From Aneurinibacillus terranovensis DSM 18919 (lineage in GTDB: Bacteria; Bacillota; Bacilli; Aneurinibacillales; Aneurinibacillaceae), in contig NZ_AUMJ01000004.1 in NCBI RefSeq assembly GCF_000430625.1, forward strand, positions 179,502 through 235,198: a DNA stretch of 55,697 nucleotides, written 5' to 3'. Positions 30,020 through 38,273 of this stretch are shown here, piece after piece. Position 1 is the first letter of the stretch; every line of letters begins with the position of its first letter. The notes below the pieces were generated by a model. It was not told where the DNA came from. It saw only the letters and a list, made by a program, of their open reading frames with translations, and searched no databases. The translations under genes and the position numbers were made by a program.

Positions 30020-30964
30020 ATGAAACAGTTCGGCTTGGTAGCACTTGTCTGTGTAATTATATATACGATTGTTGATTCGAGGTCGGTTACGGAATACATC
30101 GCTTCCCGCAAGACGCGAATGGTTAGTACGAATACCATCAGCCAGTGGCAGAAAGAGATGAGTGAGGCTGGCAAAGCGAATATTCCGCCGGTTGACGCCA
30201 AAATAGACCCCATCTGGAAAGCCATCCCCGGCTATAACGGTTTAGTAATGGACGAACAGGCGACAGCAAGCAACATGCTGACAGCGGGCAAGTGGGATCC
30301 GCGCCTTATTGTATACAAAGAAGTGCCTCCACAGGTTCAGCTTGATCAATTGAAAACCGCCCCGATTTATCGCGGCAATCCGAATAAGCCGATGGTCTCC
30401 CTCATGATTAATGTCGCTTGGGGAAACGAGTATCTCCCTAGCATTCTGGATACGTTGAAGAAGGAAGGGGTGAAAGCCACCTTCTTTCTTGATGGAAGCT
30501 GGACGAATAAATATCCGGATGAAGCGAAGAAAATAGCGGAAGCCGGACATGAAATCGGAAGCCATGCCTACTCCCATCCGGATATGAGCAAACTTTCGCT
30601 GGTGCGGATAGAACAGGAGATTACGCGAACGAATGAAGCGATTCAGCAGGCTACAGGTGTCACGCCGACGCTGTTCGCTCCCCCGTCCGGCGATTTTGAC
30701 GACCGGGTAGTGAAGGCAGCCGGCAGGTTTCGGCTGAAGACGATTCTCTGGACGGCAGACACCGTCGATTGGCGCAAGCCTACGCCGGACGTTTGGTTTC
30801 GCCAGGTTGCGCCCAAAGTTTCAAACGGCGTTCTCATCCTGATGCATCCGACGAAGCCAACAGCAGAAACACTGCCGCGTCTGATTGAATATATTAAAGG
30901 GAAAAAGCTCGCCATCGGCACCGTAAGTGAAACGCTTTCATCCAAACGGGTTTCTATTGAGTGA
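30020..30964 (+). CDS. ylxY: YlxY-type polysaccharide deacetylase-like protein
   Basis: The 314-residue protein has an N-terminal hydrophobic anchor (about 4-20) and an extracellular NodB-fold domain from about residue 120. The metal-binding motif HAYSHP (about 182-187) is present, as is the later FAPPSGDFDDRV and the C-terminal ILMHPT. The first motif, normally TFDDGP, reads INVAWG, so the catalytic base aspartate is missing. This matches the YlxY group, whose members may not be active deacetylases. An ATG at 30020 gives the anchor as the N-terminus; AAGGAG is about 12 bases upstream. It sits between pnp and mlpA as in B. subtilis. Confidence 0.88.
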   Translation: MKQFGLVALVCVIIYTIVDSRSVTEYIASRKTRMVSTNTISQWQKEMSEAGKANIPPVDAKIDPIWKAIPGYNGLVMDEQATASNMLTAGKWDPRLIVYKEVPPQVQLDQLKTAPIYRGNPNKPMVSLMINVAWGNEYLPSILDTLKKEGVKATFFLDGSWTNKYPDEAKKIAEAGHEIGSHAYSHPDMSKLSLVRIEQEITRTNEAIQQATGVTPTLFAPPSGDFDDRVVKAAGRFRLKTILWTADTVDWRKPTPDVWFRQVAPKVSNGVLILMHPTKPTAETLPRLIEYIKGKKLAIGTVSETLSSKRVSIE

Positions 30965-30985
30965 ATCGCTCAAATTTGTTATAGT
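30957..30985 (+). promoter_or_regulatory. Promoter of mlpA within the end of ylxY
   Basis: TTGAGT (30957-30962) and TATAGT (30980-30985) are 17 bases apart. The -35 box is part of a small inverted repeat (TTGAGTG, 30957-30963, against CGCTCAA, 30967-30973), which could be an operator or the end hairpin of ylxY. Confidence 0.65.
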
Positions 30986-31032
30986 AAATATTTGTACGAA
31001 CGTTTTTAATGCGCAATAGAGGAGGAACCTGA

Positions 31033-32295
31033 GTGATTGAAAAATACACCCTGAAAAATGGGGTGCGCGTTATCATCGAAAAAATTCCTACTGTCCGATC
31101 CGTTGCGTTAGGAATCTGGGTCGGCACCGGTTCAAAGTTTGAAAATAAGCCGATAAATGGAATTTCCCATTTTATAGAACATATGCTTTTTAAAGGTACA
31201 GATACACGATCGGCCAAGCAGATTGCCGAATCCTTCGATGAAATCGGCGGCCATGTCAACGCGTTTACATCAAAGGAGTATACGTGTTATTATGCACGTG
31301 TTCTGGATGAACATGCTCCGGTCGCGCTCGATATTCTTGCCGATATGTTTTTTCATTCAGTATTTGATGAGCAGGAACTTGAAAAAGAAAAGAATGTTAT
31401 TATTGAAGAAATTAAAATGTATGATGATACACCGGATGATCTGGTGCACGACATGATCGCCGCCGCATCTTACCAGAAACATCCGCTTGGATACAGTATT
31501 TTAGGGACAGAGTCCGTATTAAACAATCTGACGAAAGATGATCTCACACGGTATATTGAAGGCAGATATACACCCCGGCAGACTGTTATCACCGCTGCGG
31601 GTAATGTGACCGATGACATGCTAAAGCAGATTACTGCATACTTTGCCGATTTTACGCGCACACCTGTTGAATTCGTTGAGGACGTTACACCTGAATTCAC
31701 AGCCGGAACCCTGTGCAGGCAAAAGGATACGGAGCAGGCTCACCTTTGCTTGTCCTTTCCCGGCTATCCCGTAGGCGATAAAAACATCTATTCCCTTATT
31801 TTAATGAACAACATTTTGGGGGGCAGCATGAGCTCGCGTTTGTTCCAGGAAGTCCGGGAAGAAAGAGGGCTTGCCTATTCCGTGTTTTCTTACCACTCTT
31901 CCTTTAAAAACACCGGCGTTTTCACCCTGTATACCGGGACGGCGACAAAGCAACTGGAAGAGGTATATCACGTGATGATGAACACGGTGGCCCAACTGCG
32001 CGATAAAGGAATCACGCAGGAAGAGCTGAAAAAGGGTAAGGAACAGTTAAAAGGAAGCCTGATGCTAAGCCTGGAAAGCACAAGCAGCCGAATGAACCGG
32101 CTTGGCAAAAATGAATTGCTTCTCGGACGCCACCTGGGCCTCGATGAAGTCATTGAGGCTGTGGAAGGTGTTACCCTCCACAGTATAAAAGAAGTGATCG
32201 ACTCTATTTTTCAGCACAAGATGGCGACTGCGCTGGTCAGCCCGCTTGATGCCATTCCAGATTATATGAGGAGCGATATTCTTGTCACACGTTAA
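31033..32295 (+). CDS. mlpA: M16 family zinc peptidase MlpA
   Basis: This M16 (mitochondrial processing peptidase-like) protein has 420 residues. The inverted zinc motif HFIEHMLFKG lies at about residues 42-51, with the distal glutamate in a later ENVIIEEI-like stretch near 120. The second half contains the RSGLAYS-like ERGLAYSVFSYHS segment. In B. subtilis the homologue (YmxG) is linked to regulation of secreted proteases, but substrates are unknown. The GTG start at 31033 follows AGAGGAGG. The end overlaps the dut start by 14 bases. Confidence 0.93.
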   Translation: MIEKYTLKNGVRVIIEKIPTVRSVALGIWVGTGSKFENKPINGISHFIEHMLFKGTDTRSAKQIAESFDEIGGHVNAFTSKEYTCYYARVLDEHAPVALDILADMFFHSVFDEQELEKEKNVIIEEIKMYDDTPDDLVHDMIAAASYQKHPLGYSILGTESVLNNLTKDDLTRYIEGRYTPRQTVITAAGNVTDDMLKQITAYFADFTRTPVEFVEDVTPEFTAGTLCRQKDTEQAHLCLSFPGYPVGDKNIYSLILMNNILGGSMSSRLFQEVREERGLAYSVFSYHSSFKNTGVFTLYTGTATKQLEEVYHVMMNTVAQLRDKGITQEELKKGKEQLKGSLMLSLESTSSRMNRLGKNELLLGRHLGLDEVIEAVEGVTLHSIKEVIDSIFQHKMATALVSPLDAIPDYMRSDILVTR

Positions 32296-32731
32296 GGTTG
32301 AAATTAAAGTCCTTCCGGGGAACGAAGATATTGGGATCCCCAAAAAAATGACAGACCTGGCAAGCGGCTTCGATTTATGCGCCGCCGTCAAGGAGCCTGT
32401 CACCCTCGCGCCTGGCGGGAGAGCGCTCATTCCGGCAGGATTTGCTCTGGCCATGCCGGAAAACCTCGAAGCCCAGGTGCGGCCGCGAAGTGGGCTGGCA
32501 TATAAAAAAGGCATTACAACCTTGAATTCACCCGGCACAATTGATGCGGATTACCGCGGGGAAATTGGCGTTATTCTTATCAACCACGGGGAAGAATCCT
32601 TTACGGTGGAACGCGGCGACAGAGTGGCCCAGATTGTCTTTCAGTGGGTTCCACATATCCAGCTGACCGAAGTGAGAACCCTGACGGAAACCACGCGCGG
32701 GGAAGGCGGATTCGGCCATACGGGCGTATAA
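32282..32731 (+). CDS. dut: dUTP diphosphatase
   Basis: Dut hydrolyses dUTP to dUMP, keeping uracil out of DNA and feeding dTMP synthesis. The 149-residue protein carries all five motifs of trimeric dUTPases: FDLCAA, PRSGLAYKKG, NSPGTIDADYRGEIG, RVAQIVF and the C-terminal GEGGFGHTG. The start is TTG at 32282, inside the end of mlpA, with GAGGAG eight bases upstream. Its place between mlpA and ymxH differs from B. subtilis. Confidence 0.96.
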   Translation: MSHVKVEIKVLPGNEDIGIPKKMTDLASGFDLCAAVKEPVTLAPGGRALIPAGFALAMPENLEAQVRPRSGLAYKKGITTLNSPGTIDADYRGEIGVILINHGEESFTVERGDRVAQIVFQWVPHIQLTEVRTLTETTRGEGGFGHTGV

Positions 32732-32781
32732 ATTCCGTTATGCATCCGTGATAAATCCGTTATCAGCCAAAATGAAACGAG

Positions 32782-32814
32782 AAAGACTGGTACCCTTGGT
32801 GCTGGTCTTTTTTA
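32782..32814 (+). terminator. Terminator after dut
   Basis: A 13-bp stem with a few G-U pairs (32782-32794 with 32798-32810) and a CTT loop is followed by TTTTTTATT. The left arm is AAAGACTGGTACC. Confidence 0.8.
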
Positions 32815-32862
32815 TTGGAAGGGAGAATAAAGCTAAAATAGGAAAAGAGGAGGGGGAATAAC

Positions 32863-33111
32863 ATGCGGTTCAGTGAGCTAGGCGGAAAAGAAATTATTGA
32901 TTTGGACAACGGCGAACGGATGGGAACGGTAGGACAGTCTGATCTGGTAATTGACCCCGGCAGCGGGCAAATCAAATCTATGATTATTCCGATGGGAACC
33001 ATTCTCGGACTTGGCCGTAAAAAAGAGGAAGTCATCATTCCGTGGAAATCGATTCGAAAAGTTGGCAGCGACATGATTATTATTGAAATGCAAGAAAAAA
33101 GTACAGTATAA
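32863..33111 (+). CDS. ymxH: YlmC/YmxH family PRC-barrel protein
   Basis: The 82-residue protein is a single PRC-barrel-like domain: MRFSELGGKEIIDLDNGERM at the start and IPWKSIRKVGSDMIII towards the end. YlmC/YmxH proteins are widespread in spore formers; the function is unknown, although a sporulation link is often assumed from position. It lies between dut and dpaA, as ymxH does before dpaA in B. subtilis. AGGAGGGGG precedes the ATG. Confidence 0.9.
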   Translation: MRFSELGGKEIIDLDNGERMGTVGQSDLVIDPGSGQIKSMIIPMGTILGLGRKKEEVIIPWKSIRKVGSDMIIIEMQEKSTV

Positions 33112-33274
33112 AAGAAAACGATTTGGCTGGCGGGCAGCTGTCACCAGTGAAAGTGTCTCTGAATAATATGTGGGTGTAACGCAACGAATTCCGGGTAACC
33201 AGAACTGCTGCAGTCGTTTTAGTACTTTAACTGAACGCAGATTTGCAGTAAAATGATTTGAAAGGGGTTATCAT

Positions 33275-34174
33275 ATGCTAACGGGAATTCATGCTGCCTT
33301 CATTGGCGGAGACGCCCGCCAGCTTGAAGTCATTAAGAAATTCATTGAGCTTGATGCCACCGTAACCTTAATCGGGTTCGACAATTTAGAGAGCAGCTTC
33401 ACAGGAGCAGTGAAACGGCCGCTCTCTTTTGACGTCTTACACGATGTAGATGCTTTAATTTTGCCTGTTGTCGGTTCGGATGAACAGGGGTATGTCGAAA
33501 GTATTTTTTGTTCCAAACCGATTCAACTACTGGAAAGCCATTTTGCTGCTTTGCCTTCAACCTGCTGCATTTATACAGGGATCGCCCGCAGCTTTCTTAA
33601 AAAACAAGCGGAAAACTACAGCATTGGCTTACAAGAGCTCATGAACCGTGATGATGTGGCAATTTATAATTCGGTTCCCACGGTGGAAGGCGCACTTATG
33701 ATGGCCATTCAAAATACAGATATAACGATTCACAGTTCGGCGAGTGCCGTGCTCGGATTGGGTCGGGTCGGGTTATCGTTGGCCCGTACGCTCGCCGCTC
33801 TTGGCGCCCATGTACGGGTGGGCGCCAGAAATTCTGCGGATCTGGCGAGGATTTTTGAGATGGGATTAACCCCTTTTCCTATCGAGGAATTAAGCCAGCA
33901 GATCGATGATGTGGATATCATTTTTAACACGATTCCTGCTCAAATCATTACCGCTCGGATCATTGCGAACATGAAGCACAGTGCGCTTATCATTGACCTT
34001 GCATCCAAGCCAGGCGGTACGGATTTTCGCTATGCGGAAAAAAGAGGAATCAAGGCAATTCTCGCTCCTAGTTTACCCGGAATCGTTGCTCCGAAAACAG
34101 CGGGACAGATTATGGCTAACACTCTGTCGCGGCTTGTTTTTGAACATACGGAAAACAGGAGGGGAAAAAAGTGA
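33275..34174 (+). CDS. dpaA: Dipicolinate synthase subunit A
   Basis: DpaA together with DpaB makes dipicolinic acid in the mother cell from dihydrodipicolinate; the product fills the spore core as its calcium salt. The 299-residue protein has a Rossmann-like fold, with AVLGLGRVGLSLARTLAALG near residues 163-182 as the nucleotide-binding loop, and DIIFNTIPAQI further on. AAAGGGG precedes the ATG at 33275. The end overlaps dpaB by four bases. Known homologues are transcribed by sigma-K; I could not identify a convincing sigma-K promoter in the 163 bases upstream. Confidence 0.96.
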   Translation: MLTGIHAAFIGGDARQLEVIKKFIELDATVTLIGFDNLESSFTGAVKRPLSFDVLHDVDALILPVVGSDEQGYVESIFCSKPIQLLESHFAALPSTCCIYTGIARSFLKKQAENYSIGLQELMNRDDVAIYNSVPTVEGALMMAIQNTDITIHSSASAVLGLGRVGLSLARTLAALGAHVRVGARNSADLARIFEMGLTPFPIEELSQQIDDVDIIFNTIPAQIITARIIANMKHSALIIDLASKPGGTDFRYAEKRGIKAILAPSLPGIVAPKTAGQIMANTLSRLVFEHTENRRGKK

Positions 34175-34770
34175 ATATACAGGGAAAAACAATCGGATTC
34201 GGGTTAACCGGATCCCACTGTACATTTGCCGAAGTGATGCCGGAAATTCAAAGGCTGGTCGATGCGGGAGCAGATGTAATCCCCGTTATTACACATACCG
34301 TTGCCAGTACGGATACACGTTTCGGCACATCTGACGATTGGCAGCAGCAGCTAAAGGACATTACAGGCCATCATATTATTACTTCCATTCCTGATGCTGA
34401 GCCGCTTGGCCCCACCAAGAAATTGGATGTAATGGTGATCGCCCCGTGTACCGGGACGTCTCTGAGCAAGCTTGCGAATGCTGTTACAGACAGCCCCGTC
34501 CTGATGGCCACGAAGGCGACGCTGCGCAACCTTCGTCCGGTTGTTCTGGCGGTTTCAACGAATGACGGACTCGGTCTGAATGCAGCCAATATTGCAAAAC
34601 TGATGGCAACCAAAAATATTTACCTGGTCCCATACGGCCAGGATGCACCCGATAAAAAACCGAACTCTCTGGTTGCCCGCATGGAACTTATAAAGGAAAC
34701 GTGCGAAGCGGCGCTCGAAGGAAAGCAACTTCAGCCTGTACTTGTCGAAAAATATCGATATATGCAGTAG
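34171..34770 (+). CDS. dpaB: Dipicolinate synthase subunit B
   Basis: DpaB is the flavoprotein-like partner of DpaA. The 199-residue product begins MNIQGKTIGFGLTGSHCTF and contains VIAPCTGTSLSKLANAVTDS near residues 89-108, the typical flavin-binding stretch of the family. The GTG start at 34171 overlaps the dpaA stop (GTGA), supporting equal production of both subunits. Confidence 0.96.
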   Translation: MNIQGKTIGFGLTGSHCTFAEVMPEIQRLVDAGADVIPVITHTVASTDTRFGTSDDWQQQLKDITGHHIITSIPDAEPLGPTKKLDVMVIAPCTGTSLSKLANAVTDSPVLMATKATLRNLRPVVLAVSTNDGLGLNAANIAKLMATKNIYLVPYGQDAPDKKPNSLVARMELIKETCEAALEGKQLQPVLVEKYRYMQ

Positions 34771-34783
34771 ATAGTTCTATAAT
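34755..34783 (+). promoter_or_regulatory. Promoter candidate for asd-dapG-dapA
   Basis: TCGATA (34755-34760) and TATAAT (34778-34783) are 17 bases apart, overlapping the end of dpaB. Such a vegetative promoter would let lysine and cell-wall precursor genes be expressed apart from the sporulation genes dpaA-dpaB. Confidence 0.6.
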
Positions 34784-34794
34784 ATAAACAAACT

Positions 34795-34826
34795 GGCTAG
34801 AGCGAGGCGCAACGCCGGGGCTAGCC
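34795..34826 (+). repeat. Hairpin at the 5' end of the asd transcript
   Basis: GGCTAG (34795-34800) pairs with CTAGCC (34821-34826) and inside it GGCG (34806-34809) pairs with CGCC (34813-34816). No T-run follows, so it is not a simple terminator. It starts only about 12 bases after the -10 box at 34778-34783, so it would form at the very 5' end of the mRNA. Confidence 0.55.
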
Positions 34827-34865
34827 TGATAAGTTCTTTACAGTTACTTATGAGGAGTGGGGAAA

Positions 34866-35918
34866 ATGGAGAATCAAACAGGATATCATGTAGCAGTTGT
34901 AGGAGCTACCGGCGCAGTAGGGGAACAAATGTTAAAGATGCTTGAACAGCGGCAATTCCCACTAAAATCTTTGAAAGTCCTGGCTTCTGCCCGTTCCGCC
35001 GGCCAGAAGGTCGCCTTTCGCGGGGAAGACATCACGGTGGAAGAAACTACACCGGAAGCGTTTGAAGGGGTTCAAATCGCCCTGTTCAGCGCCGGTGGAA
35101 GCGTCAGTAAGAAATTTGTCCCGGAAGCGATCAAACGGGGTGCTGTTTGTATAGATAATACGAGCGCCTACCGGATGGATCCGGAGGTGCCGCTTGTCGT
35201 TCCGGAGGTTAATCCGGATGCGATGAAACAACATAACGGTGTGATTGCCAATCCGAACTGTTCCACTATTCAGATGGTCGCGGCTCTTAAGCCGCTGCAC
35301 GATAAATTTGGCATGGAGCGGATTATCGTTTCCACATACCAGGCGGTATCCGGCGCCGGGGCGAAAGCGATTGCGGAACTTGAAAACCAGTCGAGAGCAG
35401 CCCTGAACGGTGAAGAAGTGAAAAAGGAAGTGCTGCCGGTCAGTTCGCTGCCGAAGCATCACCAGATCGCATTTAATGCGATTCCGCAAATCGATGTGTT
35501 TCTCGATAATGGTTTTACGAATGAAGAAATGAAAATGATCCGTGAGACAAAGAAAATTTTTGGAAACGAAGATGTTGCGGTATCGGCGACATGTGTGCGA
35601 ATTCCGGTCGTCAAAGGCCACTCTGAAGCCGTGTATGTGGAATTTGAAAAAGATTTTGAGCTTGCTGACGTCAGATCCCTTCTGGAAAACGCGCCAGGGG
35701 TTGTACTCGTCGACAATCCTGAAGAACAGGAATATCCGATGGCGCTGGACGCAGCAGATAAAATTGAAGTGTTCGTCGGGCGGCTGCGCCGTGACTTAGA
35801 TCATCCACGCGGGCTCCATATGTGGGTTGTTTCAGATAACCTGCTAAAGGGTGCTGCCTGGAACGCTGTACAAATTGCCGAGGAGCTAGTCAAAAGCGGT
35901 TTAATTGAGGAGAAATAG
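34866..35918 (+). CDS. asd: Aspartate-semialdehyde dehydrogenase
   Basis: Asd reduces aspartyl phosphate to aspartate semialdehyde, the branch point to lysine, diaminopimelate, dipicolinate, threonine and methionine. The 350-residue protein has the NADP loop VVGATGAVGEQM near the start, the active cysteine in NPNCSTIQM (about residues 128-136) and the C-terminal HMWVVSDNLLKGAAWNAVQ. ATG 34866 is eight bases behind GAGGAG; a GTG at 34857 lies within that site. It leads asd-dapG-dapA. Confidence 0.97.
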   Translation: MENQTGYHVAVVGATGAVGEQMLKMLEQRQFPLKSLKVLASARSAGQKVAFRGEDITVEETTPEAFEGVQIALFSAGGSVSKKFVPEAIKRGAVCIDNTSAYRMDPEVPLVVPEVNPDAMKQHNGVIANPNCSTIQMVAALKPLHDKFGMERIIVSTYQAVSGAGAKAIAELENQSRAALNGEEVKKEVLPVSSLPKHHQIAFNAIPQIDVFLDNGFTNEEMKMIRETKKIFGNEDVAVSATCVRIPVVKGHSEAVYVEFEKDFELADVRSLLENAPGVVLVDNPEEQEYPMALDAADKIEVFVGRLRRDLDHPRGLHMWVVSDNLLKGAAWNAVQIAEELVKSGLIEEK

Positions 35919-35925
35919 AAGCAAG

Positions 35926-37152
35926 ATGAAAATACTTGTGCAAAAATTTGGCGGCTCTTCTTTAACTACGGTTGAAAAAAGAGAACGCGCTATTCACCAC
36001 ATCCTGCGTGCACTTGAACAGGGATTTAGCGTGTGTGTTGTTGTGTCCGCAATGGGACGCAAAGGAGATCCATATGCGACAGACACCTTGCTGGATCTCA
36101 TTAAAGAGAACGGCAACGCGTTGGAGGCTCGGGAAATGGATATGCTCCTGTCCTGCGGCGAATTGATTTCGGCCGCAACGCTTGCCAGCATGTTGAATGC
36201 CCGCGAACGAAAGGCGACTGTATTGACCGGGGGCCAGGCGGGTATTTTAACAAATGAAGATTATACAAACGCGCAAATTATTACGATCAATCCCCAGCGT
36301 ATCATTCGTGAATTGGAACAGGGAAGAATCGCGATTGTTACTGGTTTTCAGGGGCGTACGCTGGAGTGGGATACCACCACGCTCGGGCGCGGCGGAAGCG
36401 ATACGTCCGCCACAGCTCTGGGCGTCGCGCTCAAAGCGGAAATGGTGGATATCTTTACCGACGTAGAGGGAATTATGACGGCGGATCCGCGCATTGTCAA
36501 GGAAGCGCGTCCGCTTTCCAGCATTACGTATTCGGAAATATGCAATATGGCGTACCAGGGTGCGAAAGTGATCCATCCACGTGCCGTTGAAATCGCTATG
36601 CAGACGAATATTCCAATCCGTGTGCGCTCGACATTTTCTGATGATGAAGGAACACTGGTGACAAGCGTGGCCGAATTGGACCGGGTGGCCGGGGAAGTCA
36701 ATGACCGCCTGATTACTGCGATTGCCCATGTTCCGAATGTTACCCAGATTAAAGTGCTGGCAAAAGAAGGCCAGTATGATCTGCAGATGAAAGTGTTTAA
36801 AGCGATGGCGGAAAACGGCATCAGCGTTGATTTTATCAACGTAAACATCATGGGCGTTGTTTATACGGTACGCAATGAACTAGCGGATAAGGCAATCGGA
36901 ATCCTCCGTGAGATGGGATATGAACCGCACGTCACGCGCGATTGTGCAAAAGTATCTACGATCGGCGCCGGAATGGCGGGGGTTCCCGGTGTGATGGCAC
37001 GCATTGTCGAGGCGCTTACGAAAGAAGAGATTCAAATACTTCAATCCGCCGATTCCCATACAACGATCTGGGCTCTTGTCAAAGAAGAGGATATGGTTCG
37101 GGCCGTACGCGCGCTGCATAAAACGTTTGACTTAGATAAGGTTCAATATTGA
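35926..37152 (+). CDS. dapG: Aspartate kinase I (diaminopimelate-type)
   Basis: DapG phosphorylates aspartate and, in B. subtilis, is feedback inhibited by meso-diaminopimelate. The 408-residue protein starts with MKILVQKFGGSSL, has GRGGSDTSATALGVAL near residues 156-171 and two ACT domains in the last 150 residues for ligand sensing. Neighbouring asd and dapA support the diaminopimelate assignment. The ATG at 35926 is preceded by GAGGAG at some distance (12 bases). It follows asd by seven bases. Confidence 0.95.
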   Translation: MKILVQKFGGSSLTTVEKRERAIHHILRALEQGFSVCVVVSAMGRKGDPYATDTLLDLIKENGNALEAREMDMLLSCGELISAATLASMLNARERKATVLTGGQAGILTNEDYTNAQIITINPQRIIRELEQGRIAIVTGFQGRTLEWDTTTLGRGGSDTSATALGVALKAEMVDIFTDVEGIMTADPRIVKEARPLSSITYSEICNMAYQGAKVIHPRAVEIAMQTNIPIRVRSTFSDDEGTLVTSVAELDRVAGEVNDRLITAIAHVPNVTQIKVLAKEGQYDLQMKVFKAMAENGISVDFINVNIMGVVYTVRNELADKAIGILREMGYEPHVTRDCAKVSTIGAGMAGVPGVMARIVEALTKEEIQILQSADSHTTIWALVKEEDMVRAVRALHKTFDLDKVQY

Positions 37153-37163
37153 GGGGGAGAAAC

Positions 37164-38033
37164 GTGAGTACTTTCGGACGACTATTAACGGCAATGGTTA
37201 CACCATTTGATGATGAATTGCGCGTAGACAGAGATAAAACGGAAAAGCTTGTCGAGCATTTGATTGCGACCGGGACGACTGCACTTGTAGTGGGAGGGAC
37301 GACCGGAGAATCGCCTACCTTGACCAGCCAGGAAAAAATCGGGTTGTTTCGGCTTGTGGTGGAGATCGTAAATGGCCGGATCCCCGTGATTGCGGGTACG
37401 GGCAGCAATAATACAGCGGCATCGGTTGAATTAACGCAAAAAGCAAACGAAACCGGAGTGGACGGCATTATGCTCGTCGTCCCCTATTACAATAAACCTT
37501 CCCAAGAAGGTTTGTACCGCCATTTTAAAGCGGCGGCATCAGCGACGGAACTGCCGGTCATGCTCTACAATATCCCCGGCCGTTCGGTCATCAACATGAC
37601 CGTCGACACGGTGGTTCGGCTTGCAAACGATGTGAAGAATATCGTGGCCATCAAAGAAGCGAGCAGTGAAATTTCACAGATGTCGTTCATTATTGACAGA
37701 ACACCGGATGACTTCGTTTTATATACCGGTGATGACAAAATGACGTTACCCTGCATGTCCATAGGCGGTGCAGGGGTCGTAAGCGTGGCGAGCCACGTAA
37801 TCGGGAATGAAATGACCGAAATGATAAACGCCTTCCTTAGTGGGGATCTTGCTAAAGCAAGCCGTCTTCATCGCCAATGGCTCCCGGTATTTGAAGGGCT
37901 GTTTATGGCGCCAAGCCCTGCTCCTGTAAAAGCGGCGCTCGCCCTTAAGGGTATTGATACGGGCGGTGTGCGCCTCCCGCTTGTTGAACTGACGGAAGCC
38001 GAGCAGGAATTCGTAAAAGAACTATTTGCATAG
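37164..38033 (+). CDS. dapA: 4-Hydroxy-tetrahydrodipicolinate synthase
   Basis: DapA condenses pyruvate with aspartate semialdehyde, giving the precursor of diaminopimelate, lysine and dipicolinate. The 289-residue product shows GGTTGESPTLTSQEK (about residues 42-56), the tyrosine in LYNIPGRS near 133 and the Schiff-base lysine in IVAIKEAS near 161. I chose GTG 37164 because GAGGGGGAGA lies just upstream and the family starts close to STAMVTPFD; a TTG at 37149 is earlier in frame. A terminator follows. Confidence 0.96.
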   Translation: MSTFGRLLTAMVTPFDDELRVDRDKTEKLVEHLIATGTTALVVGGTTGESPTLTSQEKIGLFRLVVEIVNGRIPVIAGTGSNNTAASVELTQKANETGVDGIMLVVPYYNKPSQEGLYRHFKAAASATELPVMLYNIPGRSVINMTVDTVVRLANDVKNIVAIKEASSEISQMSFIIDRTPDDFVLYTGDDKMTLPCMSIGGAGVVSVASHVIGNEMTEMINAFLSGDLAKASRLHRQWLPVFEGLFMAPSPAPVKAALALKGIDTGGVRLPLVELTEAEQEFVKELFA

Positions 38034-38082
38034 CTGATTTGTTCAAATAATGCCGTTGAAAGCCGGAAAGAACGGCGAATGA

Positions 38083-38117
38083 AAAAGAGTGGTGCGCAGG
38101 TCACTGCTCTTTTTTTG
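38083..38117 (+). terminator. Terminator after dapA
   Basis: AAAAGAGTGGTG (38083-38094) pairs, with two G-U pairs, with CACTGCTCTTTT (38102-38113), followed by further T residues. Confidence 0.85.
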
Positions 38118-38172
38118 ATCCGGCCTTTATACATAATCTATGGATTTTACGGAAATAGTATGAACGATGCAC

Positions 38173-38202
38173 TTGTTTTTCAATTAAGCAATCATGTATA
38201 AT
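38173..38202 (+). promoter_or_regulatory. Promoter of rnjB
   Basis: TTGTTT (38173-38178) and TATAAT (38197-38202) are 18 bases apart. The leader would be about 65 bases. Confidence 0.6.
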
Positions 38203-38273
38203 TATAACAAGTGACTGGAACGGTTTATTGTTTGATCTATTGTAACTACAACTGAATAGAAGGAGGTACAAAT

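Noticed and set aside
33265-33275. CATATGCTA resembling a sigma-K -10 box at dpaA
   Set aside because: It includes the dpaA start codon itself, so it cannot be the promoter of this gene; no matching -35.
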